NCBI RefSeq assembly: GCF_000018545.1 | Contig: NC_012586.1 | Span: 1,860,001 to 1,924,000, forward strand | Source: Sinorhizobium fredii NGR234 | Lineage (GTDB): Bacteria > Pseudomonadota > Alphaproteobacteria > Rhizobiales > Rhizobiaceae | Length of the DNA: 64,000 nucleotides | Direction of reading: 5' to 3' | Notes under the pieces: model-generated | Databases searched by the model: none | What the model saw: the letters and a program-made list of their open reading frames with translations, nothing else | Told to the model about the DNA's origin: nothing | Translations under genes and position numbers: made by a program | In this document: positions 36,888 through 45,442 of the stretch, piece after piece | How the letters are laid out: every line of letters starts with the position of its first letter | How positions within the stretch are numbered: the stretch's first letter is position 1

Positions 36888-37801
36888 GGGCGGTCGTCTC
36901 CCACCTTGAGCAGCCAGAGCTGCACGACGCTGATGGCCACCAGGATCGCCAGCAGCGCGATCGACAGGGCGGCGCCATAGCCCAGATTGAAGGACACGAA
37001 GGACTGGTTGAAAATATAGTACACCACGGAGATCATCCGGTTCTGCGGCCCTCCGCTCGTCATGATGTAGAACTGGTCGAAGGCGAGGATGGAGCCCGTG
37101 ACCGACAGGATCAGCGCCAGCGCCATTGTACGGCGCATCAGCGGCAGCGTGAGGTAGCGGAACCGCTGCCAGCGCCGGGCGCCATCGATGCGGGCAGCTT
37201 CGGTAAGCTCGGCCGGTATGGCCTGCAGGCCGGTGACGAGAATGATCATGGTGAAGCCGGCGATCTTCCAGACGACCATGGCGATAATGGTGAGGAAGGC
37301 CGCGTCGAATGTTGCAAGCAGGTTGAGGCGGCCGCTGGTCAGCCCGAGCCGCTGCATGAGCGGCGTAAAGAGGCCACTGTCGACATTGGCAAGCCACACC
37401 CAAAGCAGCGAGGCCGAGGCCAACCCGACGACCACCGGCAGAAAGATGATCGTTCGATAGACGGAAACCAGCGGCCGTTGTTTCTCGACGAAGATCGCCA
37501 GCGGAAAGGCAACGGCGAAGATCGCGATGGTGACGATGATCGTATAATGCGCCGTAAAGCCGAGCGCTGTCATGAAGCGCGCGTCGCTCATCATGCGAAC
37601 ATAGTTGCCGAAACCGATCCAGGCCGGTTGCCCGAGCAGCGGCCACTTATGCAGGCTCATCCAGACGGTGAAGAGCACCGGCAGGACAAAGAACACGATG
37701 ACCAATGCCATTGCCGGCGCGATGTAGAGAAGACCGCGCCAGCCCGACCGCCGACGCGTGCGCCGCCGCCCTGTACTCGAAGTGAGAGCAGCCGTCGTCA
37801 T
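36884..37801 (-). CDS. Sugar ABC transporter permease, MalF type
   Basis: A 305-aa CUT1 permease with about six to seven hydrophobic segments (LLYIAPAMALVIVFFVLPVL near residue 25). The EAA loop reads AELTEAARIDGARRWQRFRY near 205. It is the first permease of the importer; the gap back to the binding-protein gene contains an inverted repeat (37901-38084). The substrate is probably an arabinose-containing glycan, judged only from the GH127 gene. Confidence 0.92.
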   Translation of the reverse strand: MTTAALTSSTGRRRTRRRSGWRGLLYIAPAMALVIVFFVLPVLFTVWMSLHKWPLLGQPAWIGFGNYVRMMSDARFMTALGFTAHYTIIVTIAIFAVAFPLAIFVEKQRPLVSVYRTIIFLPVVVGLASASLLWVWLANVDSGLFTPLMQRLGLTSGRLNLLATFDAAFLTIIAMVVWKIAGFTMIILVTGLQAIPAELTEAARIDGARRWQRFRYLTLPLMRRTMALALILSVTGSILAFDQFYIMTSGGPQNRMISVVYYIFNQSFVSFNLGYGAALSIALLAILVAISVVQLWLLKVGDDRP

Positions 37802-37900
37802 GGTTCTGAGACAATTCGCAATGCCGCAAGCACGCCTGGGTTTGCGGGGACCGAACGGCCGGGTCTCGGGTAGCGCAACATCGCTGGTCGGTCCAGGGTA

Positions 37901-37950
37901 ACACCCCCCTCTGCCCTCCCGGGCATCTCCCCCACAAGGGGGGAGATCGG
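37901..37950. repeat. RIME-like palindromic repeat, left arm
   Basis: Contains CCCCCCTCTGCCCTCCCGGG and CATCTCCCCCACAAGGGG(GGAG). Its reverse complement recurs at 38038-38084. The CTGCCCT...GGGCATCTCCCCC...GGGGGAGAT pattern is a familiar intergenic palindrome of rhizobia (RIME-type), recalled from memory. Lies between binding-protein and permease genes of one operon. Confidence 0.7.
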
Positions 37951-38037
37951 GGAGGCACCGCTATGCGTCGAGCCTACCAGGCGCAGCGAGATTGACCTTG
38001 TCGAGGTGAGGAGGCGAAGAGCTCGCACCCTCGTGTT

Positions 38038-38084
38038 CTCCCCCCTTGTGGGGGAGATGCCCGGCAGGGCAGAGGGGGGTATCG
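38038..38084. repeat. RIME-like palindromic repeat, right arm
   Basis: CTCCCCCCTTGTGGGGGAGA, TGCCCGGCAGGGCAGAGGGG: an inverted copy of 37901-37950. The two arms could fold into a long hairpin with about 90 bases of loop and could change the ratio of binding protein to permease in the transcript. Confidence 0.7.
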
Positions 38085-38189
38085 GCACCCGCTTTTTCGG
38101 TTCTCGCCATTCCAATGTGATCGACCCCGAAGAGTTGAAGCGCGGGGCGTGGACGGCGAACCGCGCACGCTCCTCCCACGCGGGCCATC

Positions 38190-39425
38190 TTACTGGCCCG
38201 CGTCGATGATCGACTGCATCTCGGACTGCGCATTCGAGAAAGCGCCGTCGACGTCCTCGCCGTAGATCGCCGCATTGATGAAGGTTGCCCAAGGGCCATT
38301 CGACGAGTTGATCAGGTCGTTGAACTGCAGCGTATAGGGCGTCTTGGCGACGGCGATCGCCTCAATGCCGACCTTGAGGCGCGGATCGAGCCCTTCGAGA
38401 ACCTCACCGGCGATATCGCCGCGGGTCGGCAGGCTGCCGTATTTCGCCATGATCTTCTGGCCTTCCATCGAATAGGTGTATTCGAGGAATTTCTTGACCG
38501 TCTCCAGCTTCGGCGTTCCCTTGGTGACGACGAAGTTGTCGCCGCCGGCAAAGGACGAGGGCTTGCCGTCGACCCCGGGGATCAGCGTGACGCCGAAGTC
38601 GATCTCCGGATGCTGGGTGACCAGCGTTCCGATGGCGAAGGCACCGATGCTCTGCTGGCCGATCTTGCCGTTGGTGAAGGTCAGGAAGTTGACGCCGTTG
38701 TCGCTTGCCGAACCGGCCGGAACCGTGTCCTTGGCAACGAGGTTGCGATAGATGTCGACCGCCTTGCGCATTTCAGGCGTGTCCAGCGTGGCCTTCTTGC
38801 TGTCGGCGGAAAGGATGTCGGCACCCGCACCCCAGACCAGCGGCGTGAAGGTGAAGATCATGCAGCCGCCGCAGCCGCCGCCCGAGAAGTAGAAGCCGTA
38901 GGTGTCGCCGCCGAGCGCGCGGATCTTCTCGGCATTGGCGCTAATCTCCTCCCAGGTCTTCGGCGCCTTTTCCGGATCGAGGCCGGCCTTGCGGTAGAGT
39001 TCCTTGTTCCAGGCGAAGATCGACGTCTCGACCGAAAGCGGCAGGCCGTAGACCTTGTCCTCATAGGTGCCGAGCTTGACATGCGACGGCGACAGCGAGT
39101 TGAAATAGGGCAGCGCTTTCGCCCAGTCGGTCAGGTTCTCGAGCTGGCCCGCGGCGGCGAAGGCGGGCGTGTAGATCAGGTCCAGCGACAGCGCGTCCGG
39201 CGCCTGTCCGCCGGCGATGGCGGTGGCGTATTTCTGAACGAGTTCGGAAAAGGGAACTTCGGTCAGTTCGACCTTGTCCTCACCTTTTGCATTGTAGGCC
39301 TTGACGACTTCCTTGAAGGAGTCGCCGATGCCGGTGCGAACCCACATGCTGATCGTTTCGGCAGAAGCAACGGAGAGCCCGAGCCCGTAGGCAAGCGTCG
39401 TTGCGGCAAGCAATCTTTTCAACAC
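38190..39425 (-). CDS. Sugar ABC transporter substrate-binding protein
   Basis: A 411-aa extracellular solute-binding protein (family 1, CUT1). The signal peptide is MLKRLLAATTLAYGLGLSVA followed by SAE, so the mature protein is periplasmic. The start is a GTG at 39425 with GAGGAGGAA well placed; an ATG just upstream is in another frame. The frame to 39485 is not needed. It binds the oligosaccharide for the permeases; the ligand cannot be named from sequence. Confidence 0.92.
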   Translation of the reverse strand: MLKRLLAATTLAYGLGLSVASAETISMWVRTGIGDSFKEVVKAYNAKGEDKVELTEVPFSELVQKYATAIAGGQAPDALSLDLIYTPAFAAAGQLENLTDWAKALPYFNSLSPSHVKLGTYEDKVYGLPLSVETSIFAWNKELYRKAGLDPEKAPKTWEEISANAEKIRALGGDTYGFYFSGGGCGGCMIFTFTPLVWGAGADILSADSKKATLDTPEMRKAVDIYRNLVAKDTVPAGSASDNGVNFLTFTNGKIGQQSIGAFAIGTLVTQHPEIDFGVTLIPGVDGKPSSFAGGDNFVVTKGTPKLETVKKFLEYTYSMEGQKIMAKYGSLPTRGDIAGEVLEGLDPRLKVGIEAIAVAKTPYTLQFNDLINSSNGPWATFINAAIYGEDVDGAFSNAQSEMQSIIDAGQ

Positions 39426-39503
39426 TTTCCATTCCTCCTCTTGACCGGAGCCGCTTCCAATGCAGGCTCCTCCTCCTCGTTCCATCGCCCTCGACCGCCA
39501 CCT

Positions 39504-40526
39504 CTATTCAGGCCTGGCGGCTCCACCACAGGAGTGCCGGACGACCAGCTTGCAGGGCAATTTGCGCAAACCCGGCTCGGTCGGGCGTCCCTCGGCGAGC
39601 GCAAGCACCATCAACCCGGCCTCCCTGCCGAGTTCCTTCAAATTCATGTCGACCGTCGTCAGCGGCGGGCGCGTCTGTTCGGCGAGGATTTCCCAATTGT
39701 CGAAGCCGATGACGGAAACGTCGTCCGGCACCTTGACGCCACGCTCCCTCAGGGCATCGATCACGCCGCGGGCGATCTGGTCGTTTCCGCAGAAAATGCC
39801 GTCCGGCGGCCCTTCCTCGGCACTCCAGAGTTCGGCGATCGCCTCATGTCCCCAGCGCTCGGACCAGACACCGTAAAGCACCGGCGCATCCTCGCCCGCC
39901 TCCCTTGAGAAGGCGGCGGCGCGCTCGCGGACGGAAACGAAATCCTCAGGCCCCGTGATATGCACGAGCCGCAAACGGCCGAGCTTCTTGAGCCAGGCCG
40001 TTGCAAGGGCCGCACCCTGCGCGTCGTCCGCCATGAGCGTCACGCTTTCGGGAGCCCCCGCGGTGAAGGCATAGACGACGGGCACCGGCAGGCCAGCGAG
40101 ATCGACCGGGAGAGACCTGTCGATCCGCTTGCCTGTCGCGATGATGCCATCCACCTGCTTGTCCAGCATGGCGTCGACATGGACCTTGCCGAGGGCCGGA
40201 TCGTCTTCGATCGCGCATAGGAAGACCGAGACGCCGTGATCGACCAATGCCTCCGAAATGCCCGCCATGACCGGCAGGGTGAACCGGCCATAGGTGTCGT
40301 TCGTCAAGAGCCCGATGGTGAACGACCGGCTGGAAAGCAACCCGCGCGCCAGGGCGTTCGGCCGGAAACCTATTTCGGCGGCGATCCGCTTGATCCGCGC
40401 CCGGGTCTCGGCGGCCATGCGGCCGTTGTCGTTCAACGCCTTCGACACCGTCGAGACGCTGACGCCGGCTTCCCGTGCCAGATCGTGGATCGTCACGCGT
40501 CCGCTTTTGGCCCGCTGCGTCGTCAA
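39504..40526 (-). CDS. LacI-family transcriptional repressor
   Basis: A 340-aa repressor. The N-terminal helix-turn-helix reads VTIHDLAREAGVSVSTVSKA, the hinge region NALARGLLSSRSFTIGLL, and a periplasmic-binding-type ligand domain follows. The start is a TTG at 40526 with GAGGAGC about four bases upstream; no ATG fits. It is the first gene of the minus-strand run and is preceded by a perfect palindrome (40547-40576). It probably controls its own operon (transporter and GH127) with sugar as inducer. Confidence 0.92.
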   Translation of the reverse strand: MTTQRAKSGRVTIHDLAREAGVSVSTVSKALNDNGRMAAETRARIKRIAAEIGFRPNALARGLLSSRSFTIGLLTNDTYGRFTLPVMAGISEALVDHGVSVFLCAIEDDPALGKVHVDAMLDKQVDGIIATGKRIDRSLPVDLAGLPVPVVYAFTAGAPESVTLMADDAQGAALATAWLKKLGRLRLVHITGPEDFVSVRERAAAFSREAGEDAPVLYGVWSERWGHEAIAELWSAEEGPPDGIFCGNDQIARGVIDALRERGVKVPDDVSVIGFDNWEILAEQTRPPLTTVDMNLKELGREAGLMVLALAEGRPTEPGLRKLPCKLVVRHSCGGAARPE

Positions 40527-40546
40527 ATCGGCTCCTCACCCAAGAA

Positions 40547-40576
40547 TAGACATGAGAAAACGTTTTCTCATGTCTA
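40547..40576. promoter_or_regulatory. Perfect 30-bp palindrome, likely LacI-family operator
   Basis: TAGACATGAGAAAAC followed by its exact inverse GTTTTCTCATGTCTA. The central AAAACGTTTT is typical of LacI/GalR operators with a CG at the centre. It lies about 20 bases upstream of the lacI-type start and is expected to overlap the operon promoter. Confidence 0.85.
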
Positions 40577-40797
40577 CTTATGTTTGCCTGGGGTCGTCAA
40601 ACTGGTTGAGGTGGATAGGAAGGCCCCGCTCACGACGCCCCACTTTCCTGCATCAGCGCTCTCGGCCCGGAACAACCAGCGCCTCTGGGGCTTCGTCGCC
40701 GCAAACTGGATGGATGCGATGCGGACGTGGCCCTTTTCTTCCGCTTCCACTCCCATAGGTATAGCTTCGTATCCCAACGCAACAGGAGCGGAAATAC

Positions 40798-40959
40798 ATG
40801 TCCTTACTGATCAGCGTGCTTGTGACGTTTCTCGTCGTTATCCTGGTGCTCTACCTCGTCAACCGGCTTCCGCTGGACGGGCGCACCAAGCAGATCGTCC
40901 AAGCCATCGTGATCATCATCGGCGTCTTGTCGTTGCTGAGGTATCTGGCGGTTTTCTAG
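40798..40959 (+). CDS. 53-aa small membrane protein (Thivi_2564-like)
   Basis: ATG at 40798 to TAG at 40957 gives MSLLISVLVTFLVVILVLYL, then VNRLPLDGRTKQIVQAIVII and IGVLSLLRYLAVF: two hydrophobic helices with a polar turn (LPLDGRTKQ). The Thivi_2564 family of small membrane proteins has just this design. AACAGGAGCGG upstream is a good ribosome site. A hairpin follows at 40981. Function unknown. Confidence 0.8.
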   Translation: MSLLISVLVTFLVVILVLYLVNRLPLDGRTKQIVQAIVIIIGVLSLLRYLAVF

Positions 40960-40980
40960 GGGCGTGCTGCGAACGGCAGT

Positions 40981-41007
40981 CACCCGCGGCGCAGTCCGCC
41001 GCGGGTG
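40981..41007 (+). terminator. 11-bp hairpin after the 53-aa membrane protein
   Basis: CACCCGCGGCG, loop CAGTC, CGCCGCGGGTG. It lies 22 bases after the stop codon; only a short TCT follows, so it is a terminator candidate. Confidence 0.6.
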
Positions 41008-41177
41008 TCTGCGGACGCGCAGGAGCCTGAATCAGGCAACTGGGTTGCGAATCACCCTGATCAAGGGCGATTATGGCCGCGTCACTGATCTCTGATTGCA
41101 AAGCAGACTGGCCGCTCCAATAATCGAGTCGAGACTCGTCAACCGAAGATGGTCTCCAGTATCGGAGGAACTACGCA

Positions 41178-41450
41178 ATGAACAGAAACGTGATCATCGG
41201 TATCATAGTGGTCGCGATTGTCATCCTCGCGGTAATTTTCCTGATGCCGGGTGGCACCGAACAGACAGCCGAAACGCCACCGGCACCGGCACCCGCAGAA
41301 CCTGCACCTGCACCGGCGGAACCTGCGCCTGCGCCTGCGACACCCGAACCGGCAACACCAGCACCAGCAACACCCGCGCCGGCGACACCGGAACCGGCTA
41401 CCCCGGCGCCAGCCACGCCCGCGCCCGCGACGCCCGCACCGGCGCAATAG
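41178..41450 (+). CDS. Membrane-anchored Pro/Ala-rich repeat protein
   Basis: A 90-aa protein: one N-terminal hydrophobic helix (MNRNVIIGIIVVAIVILAVI), then from about residue 33 an almost pure tail of Pro, Ala, Thr and Glu in short repeats (EPAPAP, TPAPA, TPEPA). The DNA carries matching short tandem repeats. The ribosome site is GGAGGAACTACGCA. The tail is likely an extended periplasmic spacer. Repeat length may vary between strains. Function unknown; TonB-like spacers have similar composition but no TonB domain is present. Confidence 0.7.
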   Translation: MNRNVIIGIIVVAIVILAVIFLMPGGTEQTAETPPAPAPAEPAPAPAEPAPAPATPEPATPAPATPAPATPEPATPAPATPAPATPAPAQ

Positions 41451-41586
41451 TCCGGCGGGCCACCTCGTTTGGGAAACCTCGCGCCCGCCCCGGGCGCGAG
41501 TGTTTTCTCCCTCGTTTTCCGAGCGGGCTTGAGAGCTGCGCCCGCGTGGCCGATGTCCTTCGCGAGCGCCGCTGCACGGGCGCCCG

Positions 41587-41913
41587 TCAGTCCGTCAGGG
41601 CGTGGATGCCCAGCATCTGAACGGTCGCCGTCGGCGCCTCTACCGCGATATGACAGGCCTCGATACTGCCGCCTCTCCCCCATTGCGCGGCAAGGCTCAT
41701 CAGTTCCTCCTGTTCCTTCCGGAGCCGGTGCCAGGCGAGGATATCGTCGGCATGGGGGGCGTTCAGCCGCGGGTCGTAGAAGCGGTCGATTTCTTCATCG
41801 GCATCCTTGCGGGCGGCCTCCAGCCGCTGCTTCAAAGCATTCGTCTCGTCCTTCACCAGAAAATACCGGCGCATGACGGCAATCAGCGCAAGATCGTTCG
41901 GACTGGCGTTCAA
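41587..41913 (-). CDS. Conserved-looking hypothetical protein
   Basis: A 108-aa, charged, probably helical protein (KDETNALKQRLEAARKDADE, DDILAWHRLRKEQEELMSLA) without a recognised domain. The start is a TTG at 41913, seven bases after GGAGG; the frame continues to 42111 but the upstream part is low complexity. It lies alone between the Pro/Ala repeat protein and a terminator. Confidence 0.55.
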   Translation of the reverse strand: MNASPNDLALIAVMRRYFLVKDETNALKQRLEAARKDADEEIDRFYDPRLNAPHADDILAWHRLRKEQEELMSLAAQWGRGGSIEACHIAVEAPTATVQMLGIHALTD

Positions 41914-42082
41914 GGGCGTTCCTCCGCGTGTGTTGCTGATAACAATTCCGCCGGAAGGCTCTCCGGGCTCACCGAGGCCTTCGCCCGAAACTGTGACGCT
42001 TTTCCGGCAAGGACAGTAGGAAGAAAGATCTAGATCTGGCGCTTGCCCCTGCTCATTCGGGGCCGTCTCCACCGCAAAAGCA

Positions 42083-42119
42083 AAACGGCCCGGCAGGGAT
42101 TGCCGGGCCATTTTTTTCT
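42083..42119. terminator. Intrinsic terminator, probably two-way
   Basis: GGCCCGGCA, loop GGGAT, TGCCGGGCC, followed by ATTTTTTTC on the plus strand. On the minus strand the same stem is followed by GTTTTGCTTTT and would end the DUF475 gene transcript. Confidence 0.85.
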
Positions 42120-42136
42120 GACAGTCGCGATGAGAT

Positions 42137-43225
42137 CTACGCGTGCAGCCGCCGTTCCGGCTCGCCCGCCATGGTCTCCTCGCGCCGGTTGTGGCGAATC
42201 GACGACCAGAGCGACAGGCCGATGAGGCCCGCGCCGCCGAGCCCGGTGATGACTTCCGGAATATGGACCAGCGTCTGGAAGTACATCACCACGGAAAGGA
42301 CCAGGATCGCATAGAAGGCGCCATGCTCCAGGTAACGGTATTCGCTGAGCGTTCCCTTCTCCACCAGCATCACCGTCATCGAGCGGACGTACATCGCGCC
42401 GATGCCAAGGCCGATGGCGATGATGAACAGGTTCTGGGTCAAGGCGAAGGCGCCGATGACGCCGTCGAACGAAAAGCTGGCATCGAGCACTTCCAGATAG
42501 AGGAAGGCGCCGAAACCACCCCTGGCCGCAGCGCTCATGGTCTGCTCCGTGGCGTCCAGGAGACCACCGACGATCTCGACCACGAGGAACGTCAGCAGGC
42601 CGTAGACCGCCGCATGGACGAAGGCGACCGCCTCTTCTCCCTCGAGCAAGGTCGAAAAGCCGAGAATAAGCGCCAGCACGAAGGCGATCTCGATGCCCCT
42701 GATGGTCGCAAAGCGCGCCATCTTGCGCTCGATCCAGGCGATCCAATGCACGTCCTTCTCATGGTCGAAGAAATAGTTGAGCCCAACCATCATCAGGAAC
42801 GTTCCGCCGAAAGCGGCGATCGGCAGATGCGCATCGTGCATGATGCGGGAGTATTCCTCCGGACGTGCCGCAGCCAGGATGACCGCGTCGATGGGCCCGA
42901 TATTTGCAGCGATCACCACGATCAACAGCGGAAAGACGATGCGCATCCCGAACACAGCGATGATGATACCCCAGGTGAGGAACCGCTGCTGCCAGACCGG
43001 CGTCATGTCCTTGAGCTTGTTGGCATTGACGATGGCATTGTCGAAAGACAGGGAGATTTCGAGAACAGCAAGCACGGCACAGACGAAGAAGACCGTCATC
43101 ATGCCGCTGAGGGTGCCTGTCGATTGCCAACCGACCCAGGCGCCGAGTATCAGACCGGCAGCCGTGGTGAGAAAAGCCCACTTGAAGTAATCAAGTGTGC
43201 TTGATTGCGAGCGCGACTGTGTCAT
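42137..43225 (-). CDS. DUF475-family integral membrane protein (TerC-like superfamily)
   Basis: A 362-aa protein with about nine or ten membrane segments. Two acidic motifs in opposite halves, ISLSFDNAIVNA and ASFSFDGVIGAF, match the TerC/DUF475 pattern thought to handle metal ions. The ATG at 43225 (MTQSRSQSST) follows GGGAGGCG; the frame to 43426 is not protein-like. A leader of several hundred bases precedes it. Ion and direction of transport are not known from sequence. Confidence 0.88.
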   Translation of the reverse strand: MTQSRSQSSTLDYFKWAFLTTAAGLILGAWVGWQSTGTLSGMMTVFFVCAVLAVLEISLSFDNAIVNANKLKDMTPVWQQRFLTWGIIIAVFGMRIVFPLLIVVIAANIGPIDAVILAAARPEEYSRIMHDAHLPIAAFGGTFLMMVGLNYFFDHEKDVHWIAWIERKMARFATIRGIEIAFVLALILGFSTLLEGEEAVAFVHAAVYGLLTFLVVEIVGGLLDATEQTMSAAARGGFGAFLYLEVLDASFSFDGVIGAFALTQNLFIIAIGLGIGAMYVRSMTVMLVEKGTLSEYRYLEHGAFYAILVLSVVMYFQTLVHIPEVITGLGGAGLIGLSLWSSIRHNRREETMAGEPERRLHA

Positions 43226-43606
43226 TGGCGCGCCTCCCCTGCCCGCGAATCCGTCGCGTCTGCAAATGGGAGATTGTTGAAAGGAAAAATACGCATGGCC
43301 GAACGGCCACATGCGTGCGGCATGAGTCGAATTTTCATGGTAGCGTCTTCCGCCGGCTGATTTGCTGGCGGTACCGACATCACGAGAGCGCCGTAAAAAA
43401 CTCTCGCCAGAGGGGCCCGGCACCAATGTTCCTCCCGCGATCCGGTGTTTGAGAGCGGGAGCGTTTCTTTACTTAGCGAGATCGTGCTCTGCGTCAAGGG
43501 GAGTGGTATCATGCCCGTCCACTCGCCTCCCGCCTGCTGCAAGGGAACCAAACGCCGGCTCGATCAGTTTGACTTCCACCGGCAACCGGCTGCGAGGCAA
43601 GGCGTC
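43226..43606. other. Long leader/intergenic region between DUF475 and DUF982 genes
   Basis: About 380 bases between divergent genes. It contains a stem with GAGAG and CTCTC arms around a TTTTTTACGG loop on the minus strand near 43385-43412, and a GGAAC promoter match on the plus strand (43544-43570). TerC-like genes often have metal-sensing leaders (yybP-ykoY), but I could not fit that consensus here. Confidence 0.35.
43544..43570 (+). promoter_or_regulatory. General-stress (EcfG/RpoE2-type) promoter candidate
   Basis: GGAAC at 43544, then 17 bases, then AGTTT. The gap from GGAAC to TT fits the rhizobial RpoE2 pattern. It lies about 40 bases upstream of the DUF982 start at 43607. Confidence 0.45.
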
Positions 43607-43858
43607 ATGCACTGTTTCTGGTGGGACAAGAGCGTCGATTTGGAGCTCGGCGAAACGGGCGGATATCGGTCCGTGAAAAGTACGCGGGAGGCCGTCGAAT
43701 GCCTGCTGTTGCGCTGGCCGCAGCAAGATGGCCGCGCCCTCGCCGCCGCCAAACGGACTTGCCTCCAGGCGCTGGACGGCAAGATCAAGAGCGAGAAGGC
43801 CCGCAGGGCCTTCATCAAGGCGGCGGAGGAGGCGCACCTATCGATTCGCAGCCAATAG
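43607..43858 (+). CDS. DUF982 protein 1
   Basis: An 83-aa protein of the rhizobial DUF982 family: N-terminal WWDKSVDLELGETGGYRSVK, a central LLLRWPQQDGRALAAAKRTC with the conserved Trp-Pro, and KARRAFIKAAEEAHLSI at the end. Function of the family is unknown. The ATG at 43607 gives the normal family length; the frame to 43445 is longer but lacks family sequence. Two more DUF982 genes lie at 44033 and 46937. Confidence 0.85.
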   Translation: MHCFWWDKSVDLELGETGGYRSVKSTREAVECLLLRWPQQDGRALAAAKRTCLQALDGKIKSEKARRAFIKAAEEAHLSIRSQ

Positions 43859-43944
43859 GGGCACCGAACGACGCCTCGACACCGGCCGTCCGTAGGCGGA
43901 GCTTAGCATTTGCTGCCTGCTTCCAGAGATCCTAGCCGATTCAT

Positions 43945-44022
43945 GGATGAAAACTTGCAGCGGATCAAAGTGCTACAGCGACCTTTGTGCGCGTGAAAGA
44001 CGCACTGCGCTGTAGGTACGAA
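43945..44022 (-). repeat. Rhizobial intergenic repeat copy, inverted orientation
   Basis: Read on the minus strand it gives CAGTGCGTCTTTCACGCGCA, then CAAAGGTCGCTGTAGCACTT and TGATCCGCTGC. This is the hairpin plus CGCTGTAGCAC block found at 9826 and 16557. It separates the two DUF982 genes. Confidence 0.65.
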
Positions 44023-44032
44023 AGGGACAGCC

Positions 44033-44323
44033 ATGCTTGAGATTCCCTGGGATAAGCCGGTCAGCCTCAACATGCTGAACGGCAAATGCCGCACCGTCAT
44101 CGGGCCGCTCGACGCAGTGAAATGCCTGCAAAGCGAGTGGCCGGTACGGAATGGTGCCTATTACGGCTGCGCGGTGCGCGCCTGCAACGCGGCGCTCAAA
44201 CACCGAAAGAGACCCGAAGACGCCCGTGCCGCGTTCCTCGCCGCTTCCCGCGAGGCCTTCCTGACCATCGTCGCGGAGACGGGGCAGGACGGCGCTGGCG
44301 ATAATTATCGCCGCGTCGAGTGA
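44033..44323 (+). CDS. DUF982 protein 2
   Basis: A 96-aa DUF982-family protein: IPWDKPVSLNMLNGKCRTVI, LQSEWPVRNGAYYGCAVRAC (Trp-Pro and Cys), and DARAAFLAASREAFLTIV. It is read directly after an inverted repeat copy. It shares only the family frame with DUF982 protein 1, so the pair is not a recent duplication. Function unknown. Confidence 0.85.
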   Translation: MLEIPWDKPVSLNMLNGKCRTVIGPLDAVKCLQSEWPVRNGAYYGCAVRACNAALKHRKRPEDARAAFLAASREAFLTIVAETGQDGAGDNYRRVE

Positions 44324-44393
44324 GCACCCGTCCCTAGCGTGCCCATTCTGCCGGTCTTCCTTTCTGGCGACGCGGTGCGACATCCTCCTCCGG

Positions 44394-44421
44394 GAACTCT
44401 TTTTTGGTTTCAGGCATTTAC
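44394..44421 (+). promoter_or_regulatory. Weak general-stress promoter candidate
   Basis: GGAAC at 44394, 17 bases, CATTT. The -10 part is imperfect (CATT for CGTT). It is about 90 bases upstream of the iron-permease-family gene. Confidence 0.3.
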
Positions 44422-44507
44422 AGCGAGCCGACGTGAAGTGTCCGGCTCCGGCCACGCGCCGGGACAATTCCAAGTACCATCGCAATGTTAAGAGACGGGT
44501 CTCTCGG

Positions 44508-44930
44508 ATGGCCAACAGCTTCAGCAGATTTTCAACAGCCGTTTCGGAATATTCCGGCAGGCCAGTCACCTTCGTGATCGCGGTTGCAACGATCGCCCTT
44601 TGGGGCATCACCGGACCATTTTTTGGCTTTTCCGAGACATGGCAACTCATCATCAATACCGGCACGACGATTGTCACCTTTCTGATGGTCTTCGTCCTGC
44701 AGAATTCGCAGAATCGCGATGGCACCGCGCTCCAGGCGAAGCTGGATGAACTGATCCTGACGAGCGAGGCCGAAAACCGGTTCATCGGGATCGAAAAACT
44801 CGATGATCGGGAACTGAAGCGCCTCAGCGAAATCTTGAAGGAGCATGCGGCGAGCGAGGACGATCATGCGCTGCACAGGAAGATCACCGCGGCATCCGGT
44901 CGGCAGCCGAAACGGGCCGGCGCCCGCTAG
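44508..44930 (+). CDS. Low-affinity iron permease family protein
   Basis: A 140-aa membrane protein matching the Iron_permease family (PF04120): two hydrophobic segments (PVTFVIAVATIALWGITGPF and IINTGTTIVTFLMVFVLQNS) followed by QNRDGTALQAKLDELI, the usual family signature. Despite the name, iron transport by bacterial members is not well established. The ATG at 44508 was chosen over the upstream frame, which is basic and unlike the family. Confidence 0.85.
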   Translation: MANSFSRFSTAVSEYSGRPVTFVIAVATIALWGITGPFFGFSETWQLIINTGTTIVTFLMVFVLQNSQNRDGTALQAKLDELILTSEAENRFIGIEKLDDRELKRLSEILKEHAASEDDHALHRKITAASGRQPKRAGAR

Positions 44931-44941
44931 TCTCGCTCCGT

Positions 44942-44967
44942 GGAACCAAAAACAACCATGACCGTTT
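44942..44967 (+). promoter_or_regulatory. General-stress (EcfG/RpoE2-type) promoter, perfect match
   Basis: GGAAC at 44942-44946, exactly 16 bases, CGTTT at 44963. It matches the alphaproteobacterial EcfG consensus GGAAC-N16-CGTT. It lies 100 bases upstream of the 124-aa protein and SDR gene pair. Confidence 0.75.
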
Positions 44968-44973
44968 GCCTGA

Positions 44974-45441
<468 letters not shown>

Positions 45442-45442
45442 C

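Noticed and set aside
36007..36978. N-terminal extension of the GH127 frame by 324 residues
   Set aside because: It overlaps the permease gene in another frame; the ATG at 36006 begins the conserved family sequence.
41178..41450. The tandem Pro/Ala coding repeat as a CRISPR array
   Set aside because: Units are 6-15 bases with no unique spacers and keep an open frame; it is a low-complexity coding repeat.
43226..43440. yybP-ykoY manganese riboswitch in the DUF475 leader
   Set aside because: The conserved core could not be matched by eye; kept only as an open question.
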